Assembly (NCBI RefSeq): GCF_963678635.1
Contig: NC_087066.1
Coordinates: 34,167,301 to 34,231,300 of the forward strand
From: Symsagittifera roscoffensis
Lineage: Eukaryota; Xenacoelomorpha; Acoela; Convolutidae
Direction: 5' to 3'
DNA length: 64,000 nucleotides
In this document: one piece after another, positions 10,647 to 19,729 of the stretch
Position numbering within the stretch: position 1 is the stretch's first letter
How the letters are laid out: each line of letters opens with the position of its first letter
Program-made: the position numbers and the translations under genes
Notes under the pieces: model-generated
Told to the model about the DNA's origin: nothing
Database searches by the model: none
What the model saw: the letters and a program-made list of their open reading frames with translations, nothing else

Positions 10647-12831
10647 CTGTTTTGAAATTAAGTCTGTTCACTTGTGTCAACCACCAAAAAGACTTTATTT
10701 GAGCAAATTGTAATCTTAAGTTCAGATTTAGGGAAGCAGGAAATTTGCTTACAGCGCAGAAAATTTGGTCAAAATTGAGTCTAAATGGTGACATAGGAGA
10801 GCTCGAAAATCAAATCCCAACAAAATTTTCAATTCAATTTCAAAAAAATCACACGTTGAAGCGCTTTGAATTTAAAATACTGTTAATAATTGGCATTTCT
10901 TTGGTGAAGTTGTCCCATTTAGAGGAAACTAGTTCAATAGGTTAAATTTTTATTCCACTGGTAAATCTAAATTTATAAACCTTTTCTAAATGAAAAGTCA
11001 TTCACCTTTTTTGCGCACTTTACTCTTGGCGACCCACAGGGAATTTGCTTTCCTTTAAAAATAGCATAAAAGCCACTGATACGAAAAAAAAAATGAAAAA
11101 ACGGTCGATATTTTTATGTGTCTCAAAGCGATCGACTTTGAGAAAAGATACTGAGAAACACAATATTCATCAAGCGGTATATTCATCAAGATTCAACACT
11201 TGGGTAGACAACTAAAGAGCCGAAGAAAAAATTCCTGTAAAAGCTTTTGAGCAATTAAAAGTTTTGAAAAACCTAAGTTTTTCATCCGCCCTACTTCAGC
11301 CGTCCAAAAGCCGAATTATCAGGCAGCTAAATCGATATAACATCAACCCAAAGCCGAAGAAAACTTTAAGTGATAATAAAAATCGAGAAATCTGCAAAAA
11401 AAAAGAAAATGAGAATTGGTTTAAAAGCAACAAACAAAATTCGAATGAAACGAATATTTAAAATGCAGACACGCTCAAAAATATATGTTGCCGGGCATTC
11501 CCACAGAACATACATGCAACAGCACATACAAGCTAATCGCCAGCGAGAAATCAAAAGTCAAGCCGCGAAAAATCGAATTTGAGAGTGAACAAGCTTTAAG
11601 ACTTTTTCCTGCAAACAAAACACCAAAAAATCATCAGTACTTATAGTGCTGATTTAAATTATCCGGACAAAATGAACAAAACTTGAGTTTTCATACACGT
11701 TTTTCTCAAATTGGGTTAAGATTAGACAAAAAAAGAAAGTGAACAAAAGTTGCTTAGAATTTCCACAGAATTAATATGGTGTAATTTTTTCTCCGAAATT
11801 CTCAACCAAAATTTTACCCCAAAAATGCGTCACTTTGGTTTTTTTCAAATAATCAAAAATTACGCTGAAACTACTTTGTTAATTGATAAGAAAATTATAT
11901 CACAAGAAGCCTCTTACACAGCCCAACAAAGTTTAAGAGAGGTTAAATCTCCAAAAGTTTGCGCAAATTGTTTAAAATGTTTTTAAACAAAGGTTCTGGG
12001 TTTTATATAGTAAAAATCACATTTATTGACTATCAAGTAAACATTTTTTCTCTTATACTAGTTTTTGGAGATTTAACATTTGTTCGACTGTGTAAGAGGC
12101 TTCTTGTGACATAACTTTCTCGTGAATTAATAAAGTAGTTTCAGCGTAATTCTTGATTAATTGAGAAAAACCAAAAAGACCCATTTTTGGCGTAAAATTT
12201 TGGATGAGAATTTTGGAGAAAAAATTACACCATATTAATTCTGAGGAAATACTAAGCAACTTTTGTTCTCTTCCCTTTTTGTCTAATCTTAACCCAATTT
12301 GAGAAAAAATTTTGTTCGTTTTGTCCGGATAATTTAAATCAGCACTGTATAGAAGAAAATCATTTCATTCTTTCGCACATGAAATGTGTCAATGAGCAAG
12401 GAAACGGAAAAAAAGGTATTTGTGAAATTTTTTGACTAAAATTGTGAAGAAAATATCTTTTATGATTGTAACTTTTTTTTACAAAACTTACACAATTTGA
12501 GAACACTTGAACTTTTAAAATTCCGCTGGGAAAACTATTAATTAAAACCCACTTTCGAAACTAAGTCATTAACGTTTTTTTTGTGCCATTTCCACTTTTT
12601 GGAGAGCCTAAATTACCGCGTTTTAGCGAACAAAAATAGCATGACCTATATAAGTGTCTTAAATGCGTTCATGCACATTTAAGAATGAGCTTTTAAGGCT
12701 GTGAACAAAACTGGGAAACTTTCAAGAAGGAATGAAAATCCCAAAAATTCTATTACCTTGATTATTAAACAACTTCTAATTTTCTTGAAAATTACTCTTT
12801 AAATAAGAATCTTAATGTAACCTGAACAGAC
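10647..12831. other. EPS8 intron 1 with foldback element
   Basis: A 2.2-kb intron. It holds the 704-bp foldback element (11644-12347). Just outside that element are segments (about 11555-11640 and 12470-12620) that recur in diverged form at 24360-24650, so the foldback may have landed in an older dispersed repeat. Confidence 0.55.
11644..12347. mobile_element. foldback (long inverted repeat) MITE, Tc1/mariner-like ends
   Basis: Two arms of about 300 bp are reverse complements of each other (about 11644-11965 and 12055-12347) around a ~90-bp spacer. The ends read AGTGCTGATTTAAATTATCC on both sides and each is flanked by TA, as for Tc1/mariner insertion. The arms have diverged visibly (substitutions and small indels), so the insertion is not recent. 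Mirror-image short ORFs (11750-11986 plus, 12053-12259 minus) follow from the symmetry and are probably not genes. Confidence 0.8.
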
Positions 12832-13149
12832 TCGGTTATGATTTGGAACTTCCTCTCGTTTAGACCGAGATCTATTCGGCAAATTAATCGATCCAAACTG
12901 CGTAGATTCCGAGTGTATACGGAACATCTTCTCAAACTGCTTTACAGATCCCACACTTCCGTGACCAGCACTTCCTCGAATTTGGGGAACATGCTGACTA
13001 TTGGCAAAATAATCATCACCAGGACCATAGTTTATCGAGCTCCGGTTTTGACTTTGACCAAGAGAGCTGCTTAAAAACTCATTTTCGTCTTTGGCTGTTC
13101 GTAAAAGGACTCTTGGAAGTTTATAATATTGAGCATTATTGAAACTCAT
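12832..13149 (-). CDS. EPS8: EPS8 homologue, exon 1 (start codon)
   Basis: Encodes MSFNNAQYYKLPRVLLRTAK and onwards, 106 codons, ending NHNR at a GTCTGT donor in phase 0, which matches exon 2. An in-frame TAA lies three codons upstream of the ATG, so this is the first possible start in this exon. A stronger-looking donor 10 nt downstream (CAG then GTTACA) would put the frame out of register with exon 2. The N-terminal segment is Ser/Asn/Arg-rich with no domain I recognise. Upstream non-coding exons cannot be excluded. Confidence 0.65.
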
Positions 13150-14095
13150 GACGAGTTAGAGTTAGCTAACAATTGAATTAAAAAAACCGTAACAAAATCA
13201 AGAAGATAATTTAATAATATTTTATGAGTTAGGCGTGGATGAAATCTTGATTAGCTTCAAAGCATACAAAAACATCGCTGTTAGAAAAATTATATCATTA
13301 GAAATTTAAACACAATAGCTTTCTGTCTTCTGTAATAGAGAAACAGAATAAAAAGCATTAAGACTTCGCGAAGTTTAACAATTATAACCGACTAAAACTG
13401 GCCACATTCGATTTGATTATTCTAGTAGAAACATGCAGTATGAGAAATACAGATTAAAAGCTATTTACCACAGTCACTCAAATAGACTGCTACAGATTAT
13501 TAGCCTCTAAGTGGACTTCAATCAGTAAAAGACCGGCGTAAATTAAAATTTATTACGAAGCTATGGAAATTCCATCAGTAGCTCTTCTTAAAACTTAAAA
13601 CTGTTCTAGATGTGTCAAAAAAACTAAATTCACTTTGCAAGACACACTAAAGGACAAAATCAAGCGAAAATTCAGGTTTCTTTTCTCTAAAATGCTTGTT
13701 TTCAAGGATGATTTTGGACAATATTCACTAGGAATTTGAACAAAGTTTTTACATCGACGAAGAGCAAATGATCAGAGCTACCCTCTATGAAATTATCAAA
13801 TTAAAATTTCAAGAATTTACTAATTTTTTCCGGGTCTGAAAATACCAGTTTTCATCACCTGCATTAAGCTCAAATTTAAAACGCGTCAAATTGTAATTAA
13901 CAGTTAAGTAAAATTGTCACACTGAACAATTCAATTTTATCGCTTAGAATGTTTCACAACACATTAACAACTTTTTTTCGCTTATTCGAAAAAGAAATCA
14001 CTCTGATGCAAATTTGAGAGTAGATAATTTCATAGAGGGTATCTCTCAGCATTTGCTCTCGCCCTATATAAAAATTTTGATAAATTTCAAGTAAA
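13150..14095. other. region upstream of EPS8 exon 1
   Basis: AT-rich sequence upstream of the first coding exon. No clear core promoter is visible. The distal part holds an inverted-repeat element (core 13764-14060). Confidence 0.4.
13764..14060. repeat. MITE-like inverted repeat
   Basis: Positions 13764-13799 and 14023-14060 are near-perfect reverse complements (gataatttcatagagggta), with weaker complementarity further out. A related half-site (caattcatagagggtggcta) recurs at about 15973, and the internal motif ggtctgaaaa also recurs near 15713, suggesting a second, more decayed copy at about 15610-16020. Confidence 0.6.
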
Positions 14096-15527
14096 CAAGC
14101 GCTTAACGCACCTTCGGTGCTTCGAAATTTTTCGACAACTCATGAAAAACCGCATATATTGGAAACAACATCTGCAAACTTTTAGTGTACTCTGACTGCA
14201 CCCAACTACAGGGTTGGTAATTTTGAACTTTTAAATTTTTTAAATTCCCATTTTAAAAGCGTCATCTCGAAAACTTAATGGGCCTCGGGAGAAATTTGGA
14301 AGCCAGATTTGCAACCACTGAGGCAAGATTTGAGACGCCTGGGTGTACGCTGACAATAAGGTTGTATCTTCATCAAGTTAGTAGTTTAAAATTTTTTGAA
14401 TTTCTTTGTAGATAAGTTCTTTGAGAAATTTTGAAAAAATCGAAAAACGTCACATCTCAGAAACTTAAAGCATTTGAGCAGTCGCATGTGGAAAGATTTG
14501 CAACTCTTTAGAGTACCCTGACAACACCGAACTATAGAGTTGGGAATTTCAAATTTTGAAACATAATTAATTTGCACTTTCTGGATATTTTGAAAAAATC
14601 ACAAAAAACGTCACATCTCGAAAACTACAAAGAATTGAGCAGTGATATTTAGAGGCAAGATTCGAAATCCTTGAGAGTACTTTGACATGACCTAACTACA
14701 GGGTTGGGAATTTCAGTTTTTTAAAGAATAGAAATAATTTAAGTTTTCTGAAAATTTTTGAAAAAAAATCACAAAAAACGTCATATCTCGAAAACTACAA
14801 AAAATTGAGCAGTCATATTTGGAGGCAAGATTAGCAATTCTTGAGAGTACTCTGACAGGACCAAACTACAGGGTTGGGAATTTCAGATTTTTAAATAAAA
14901 AAAATACTTCAAGTTTTCTGAAAAATTTTGAAAAAATCGCAAAAAACGTCATATCTCGAAAACTACAAAGAATTGAGCAGTCATACTTGGAGGCAAGATT
15001 CGCAATCTTTGAGAGTACTCCGACAGGACCTAACTACAGGGTTGGGAATTTCAGATTTTTAAAAACTAATAATATTTTAATTTTTCTGAAATATTTTGAA
15101 AAAATCACAAAAAACGTCATATCTCGAAAACTACAAAGAATTGAGCAGTCATATTTGGAGGCAAGATTTGTAACTCCTTAGAGTACTCCGACAGCACCCA
15201 ACTACAGGGTTGGGAAATTCAAGTTTTGTAAATTATTTTGTTATTTGAAATTTCTGAAAATTTTTGAAAAAATCAAAAAATCGTCTTATCTCGTTAGCGA
15301 AAATGATTCGAGCATTCAAAATTGGAGGCCAAATTCGCAACCCCTAATTCGATATTGGGCTGCTTAACTTAAACTCGGTAAAATAACCACTAAAATCAAA
15401 TTGGAAAATCGAAAAAAAAATTCTTAACCATTGCAATATACGATACAGCTTAAACATGCAAAAATAATACGTTGAAAAAGCTTAAACATGGCGAGATAGT
15501 GAAGCCCGCATTTAAATATATAATAGA
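14096..15527 (-). mobile_element. Helitron-like non-autonomous element with internal satellite, copy 2
   Basis: Same family as 7613-8857. On the minus strand it starts TCTATTATATATTTAAATGC, ends with a perfect GCACC-TTC-GGTGC hairpin (14108-14120) and CTTG, and is flanked by A and T with no target duplication, the Helitron insertion pattern. Inside are about seven ~169-bp tandem units; repeats of aaaaaacgtcatatctcg start near 14602, 14774, 14940 and 15109. Confidence 0.65.
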
Positions 15528-16790
15528 TTTCGTCAAAAAGCGTCCTGTAAAACAGACATTTAAGCGATAAAAACCTGAATTTGCGCTTAAAATTGGCCAA
15601 AATTTAACAGTGAGAACTTTAAAATTAAAAACTTCAAACTCTCTAGTCCTGACTTTTATGAAACTTGAAAGAGAATATCATAATTTGGTTTCAAGGACTA
15701 ATCAGTTTTTCAAGGTCTGAAAACGCATGTTTTCACTATCTGCTCAAATTTCCATCTAACAGAACGCTTTCTGAATTAAGCCGAATAGAAAGCTTTGATC
15801 ATGCGATGGGAAAAATTTTCAACGAGAAAATTTAATGGTTCCGGGTGAAAATCGAACCACCCTCGACTGCTACTTACATTTTCATGCGGTTTTGAAAAAA
15901 TTAGTGCAAATAAGGAAAACTGGCAAATTCAGAGCCAGATTAAACTGTGAAGTCTTGAAACCTAAATCGGATCAATTCATAGAGGGTGGCTATGATGATT
16001 TGCTTTAGGTATATGTTAAAATTTCGTAATATGTCGAAGTAAAATGAAGTAAATGCTGCCCATAATTATCGGTGAAAGGTGCCTCTTAGAAAAAAAAACT
16101 CACGCTCAACTTTAGCCACTGGTGTAAAATAACAGCAAGAAAGCAAATTGACTCAAGTAGCAGATAGCAACAATCATATATTGAATCGAGAAATTGAAGA
16201 AATCGGTATGAAACACACAATTGAAAAAAATTTACGCTAACACAAGATTTTTACTTTCTGATTTTTTTGTTGTTCTACAATAGATAGGATCTACTTAACA
16301 ATCCCCCGTTGTATCTACTCAAGTGAAATAGCACTAGAGTTTTCTTTTGTGCGTTCTAATTTTGCTGCATTCTAAATGGTTGAAATATCGTTTGAAATAA
16401 TGTACTTAACAATACCCCCCTTTCTTGAACAAGGGAGATCGTTAGATAGATACTGATGACATTGCACTAGTGTTTCAAATACTGCACTAGTTTTTCAACT
16501 ATGGCACGAAACACAAACTGCACACCTACGTTTCATCAAACCAGAAGGCTACTTAAAAAGTGTATGCAGCAACATTTCTGGAGCAATTTGCACTCGTCCT
16601 GACTTTCAGAAACTTTGATAATTCAAGACAATTTTGAGGACTTGAATTATTGAAGTCCTGCATTATTTTGAATCGTTTTGAGGACAATACAAAAAACTAA
16701 TATCAACTATCCAAGCTTTCTTTGGTGTACCTCTTTCAATACTAATATAAATTACAATGGGCTAAAAGCAAATCCTTGATTTACGCCTAA
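15528..16790. other. intergenic repeats
   Basis: No gene recognised. It contains the decayed MITE copy (about 15610-16020) and a twice-repeated short motif (acttaacaat plus a C-run, near 16297 and 16406). A tRNA B-box-like stretch is visible near 15840-15870 on the minus strand. Confidence 0.4.
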
Positions 16791-16799
16791 TTTTTGCAG

Positions 16800-17170
16800 G
16801 CTTTTTCGAGATCAACTACGCCTCACGGTTGCAGGCTTTTTCGAGATGAACAAATATGTGATACAGGGACCACCCTTAAAGCCAAATTGTATGACATGGA
16901 TAAATTGTCGCCACGTTTTTCTAGATTTTTTCATGTGTGTTCCAGTAATCGGATGCCTCCTTAGAATAGAATTTTAACGGATCGCCTTTTCCTTTAAAAT
17001 CCCAGACTTCCTTAAGTCCAGCAAGTCTATATTCCCCGGAAAATTTCATCATATCCGAAGTTAGTCCTGGGCTTTTCTCATTTTTATTAGTGCCAGTGCC
17101 ACTTCCTGTATAGTAAATTTCTCCAATGGTCTTGCCACTTGGTGGATGTCTTCCGTTTCAAACAGATCTG
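16800..17170 (-). pseudogene. RTE/BovB-like LINE reverse transcriptase fragment
   Basis: Minus-strand translation from about 17165 gives FTIQEVALALIKMRKAQ followed by a diverged PSDMMK-type segment. After frameshifts and stops comes a stretch like FVHLEKACNRE. These match the RT fingers of RTE-type LINEs (ALKKMKNGKAPGPD, then F-D-LEKAFDRVPR). The catalytic Asp is lost. A short relic, too broken to code. Confidence 0.5.
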
Positions 17171-17734
17171 TCAATTAACTTATAGAAGTCCAGAATCGAA
17201 CAAGTAAGAACAAAATCACAAGTTGCCCAAAAAAATACTGCAAGATATCAAAGAAAAAAGCTTTCAAAAAAATCAACCTATTCGATAGTTAATCGACTTT
17301 TTAACGTCAATATATCGGCTAAACAGCAACCGAAGGAGGCATTGCAAAAGGGAAATTGCCAACCGAAGTCATAGACCCCCGTTAAGAAAACGATGCCACG
17401 TGAAACATCAGCAGAAATAACAAATTAGATGGAACCAAACAGAAACATTTATTGAATTTAAAATTCTCGGAAAACAAAACAATTCAATGAATAACCAAGT
17501 AAAAATAAACTCTGAAGGTCAGATGCGTTTTCATTGTAATTGCATTCAATTTGCATGTTGCAACCAGAAACAAAGCCTGATGAGAAATCAAACATTTTCA
17601 CTCCCTCACTGTGGTTAAGCGTAATTTGCATACACCGAAGCTGCCTTTTAAAAACACAGGCGAAATTGGCCACAAGGAGCTTCGAAACTGTAAGAAAATA
17701 CAAACTGAAAAAGACGCTTTGAAAATGACTTTCT

Positions 17735-17815
17735 AACAGCGGGATTCGAACAGCCGGCCTCTAGAGTCAATTATGTTCCCAACTGTGCTTCATCTCCTAT
17801 CTGTCTTCCAGAAAC
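17735..17815 (-). repeat. tRNA-derived fragment (SINE head or tRNA pseudogene)
   Basis: On the minus strand, GATGAAGCACAGTTGGGA resembles a pol III A box and GTTCGAATCCC matches a B box, at roughly tRNA spacing. The acceptor and T stems do not pair cleanly, so it is not a functional tRNA. Similar B-box-bearing fragments are near 26775 and 26945. Confidence 0.45.
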
Positions 17816-17957
17816 CACAGGTATGAAAAACGGGTAAAACATATGCTATTAAATTGTTAAATAGATAAACGAAGAGTACACAAAACTTACCAAAAGTTTG
17901 TGCGCTCATATGTGAAAAAGTGAGATCGTATTATTAAATAGTTTCAGGTTAAATGAT

Positions 17958-18584
17958 TTGCGGGGTAGCCGTGGTGACCCCTTTTTCATGGTTGTGATTA
18001 TTGGAGCGAGCTCATTACATCTGGCACTTGAAGATTGGGCATCAGTAGGAGGAAACGAGGAACTGCAAGAAGACGTCATCCATTACAAGGGAGTAACGTT
18101 TCATCCCAAATCGAAATCGAATAAAATCGTACGAAACATCTTGAGAGACGAAATTAACAGAAACGAGTCTGTAATTATCTGGCACGACGTAATAAACAAT
18201 TCGATTTCAAAACATCCATTCAATCCAAGGACTCCCCTTACTGCCAATCAACTAGTTTCAGAAATCAAACCCCTAATCAATTCGCATCCTCGAATTGAAG
18301 GCCTTGTCTATTGTCAGAGAGACGGTGCACCCTATATTCTTGAAGATCTAAAGAAACTTCCGATACCAGTTGTTCAAGTTACAACAGACATAATTTCGAA
18401 TTCGAAACAACAGGACAAAGATCTACTTGAAGGATACAGAGAACTGCATCAGGAAACCGCACTTGAAATCAAAACTTTAGCTATAATACGAAACAACAAT
18501 AGCAACTTGAGTGATATCATAAAGAAGAAAAAGAAACCGTCAAAAAAACAACGAGAAGCACGAAGGAAACGAGAACAGAAATAA
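17958..18584 (+). CDS. SGNH-like protein associated with LINEs
   Basis: An intact 208-residue ORF. Near the N terminus is IIGASSLHLAL, like a GDS block of SGNH hydrolases but with Asp replaced by Ala. Further on is VIIWHDVINNSISKH, in the place of the G-x-N-D block, and the C terminus is a Lys/Arg tail. No clear Asp-x-x-His block is visible, so activity is doubtful. A diverged copy lies on the minus strand at 57510-58150. Esterase and PHD domains are known in ORF1 of CR1-like LINEs; here the ORF sits just upstream of a PHD-bearing LINE ORF1, so it is probably that element's first ORF or a separate small retroposon. The start is uncertain; the Met at 17988 fits as well. Confidence 0.6.
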   Translation: MRGSRGDPFFMVVIIGASSLHLALEDWASVGGNEELQEDVIHYKGVTFHPKSKSNKIVRNILRDEINRNESVIIWHDVINNSISKHPFNPRTPLTANQLVSEIKPLINSHPRIEGLVYCQRDGAPYILEDLKKLPIPVVQVTTDIISNSKQQDKDLLEGYRELHQETALEIKTLAIIRNNNSNLSDIIKKKKKPSKKQREARRKREQK

Positions 18585-18593
18585 ATTGTGAGT

Positions 18594-18756
18594 TTAAATT
18601 TCAATTCGTGACGGGACTGGGCTTAATTGTCCAGGCTTGGATCAAATTTAAATTTCAATTCGGGACGGGACTGGGCTTAATTGTCCAGGCTTGGATCAAA
18701 TTTAAATTTCAATTCGTGACGGGACTGGGCTTAATTGTCCAGGCTTGGATCAAATT
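18594..18756 (+). repeat. three 54-bp tandem repeats upstream of LINE ORF1
   Basis: Three near-identical head-to-tail units (gggactgggcttaattgtcc, then aggcttggatcaaattt) with phases at about 18610, 18664 and 18718. They lie between the SGNH-like ORF and the PHD ORF. Tandem repeats in a LINE 5' UTR often act as promoter units; that role is inferred. Confidence 0.9.
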
Positions 18757-18807
18757 GTAAATAAATTTTCTCTATCCCATTTTCTCCTTCTCTCTGTATC
18801 CACCAAT

Positions 18808-19705
18808 ATGACTAAAAATTGCAAAACGTGCAAAAAACCCATAAATGCCAGGGACAGATGTTTCAGTTGTGTATCATGCAATGCTCAAATGCATCTTGAG
18901 AGCACCTGCACTGGTCTTACTAACACCGCCATCAATGGCATAAAAGACTTGGGTTTAAACGCAATGTCTATGCGACACATGTGTAACTAATAACGAAAGA
19001 GATAACTTCATAAAGTGTAGGACCATGATGCAAATGAACGAGAAAATTGAAAAAGAGAGTGAGGGAATACAAGCACGTCTTGAAAATATGGAAAAAAGGC
19101 TGACGGCATTGGTTGATGAAAAAGTCGAAAACGCTACAAAAACCACATGCGAAAAACTGGAAAAAAGCTATGCAGATGTACTCAGTGTGAAACCTGTTAA
19201 AGATGTGAAATCTCAACCAGGAGCTGGAAAAGAAGTAAAACAAGAAATACATCATAATATCAATAAAAGCTTCCGTATACAGGGGATCAGAGAAGATCCC
19301 GAGAAATCAAAAGGCGAAAATTTTGTCCCCACAACCGAAAAAGTACATGAGGTACTAAAAAAGTTAGGAGTTAAACCACAAATTGAAGAAATAAAAAGGC
19401 TAGGGAAATTCAGCAAAGAGCGCATCAAGTCAAGAACCTTATTAATAACTCTGTCAACGGAACATGAAGCACGATTGGTGCTGGCAAAGAGCTTCGAAAA
19501 AAGAGATGAGCTGCGAGATGAGGAAATTTACCTTCTGCCAGCATTATCGAAAGAAGATGCGAGGAAGGAAAACCTATGCTTAAAAAGACGAAGAGAACTT
19601 CTAGACGAAGGAGTCCCAAAGGAGAAAATCAAAATCAGGAATTTCGAGCTGTTCAATGATGCGAAAAAAGAGACGATAGAAGCAGAACAAGCAGATGATG
19701 CTTGA
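18808..19705 (+). pseudogene. LINE A ORF1 (PHD finger, coiled coil, RRM-like), frameshifted
   Basis: Starts MTKNCKTCKKPINARDRCFS; the spaced Cys/His pairs fit a PHD-type zinc finger. Around 18965-18985 the frame shifts by +1, after which it reads ERDNFIKCR and continues open to 19705. The second part has a coiled coil (about 19025-19170), then SFRIQGIREDP and LLITLSTEHEARLVLAKS, the RRM-like RNA-binding module of LINE ORF1 proteins. It probably coats LINE RNA. ORF2 begins about 25 nt downstream in another frame. Confidence 0.75.
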
Positions 19706-19729
19706 CTAGGCTTTCTCAACATACTGCAA

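Noticed and set aside
11750-12259. Mirror-image ORFs of 78 and 68 aa with similar proteins
   Set aside because: They follow from the inverted repeat of the foldback element and resemble no known protein.
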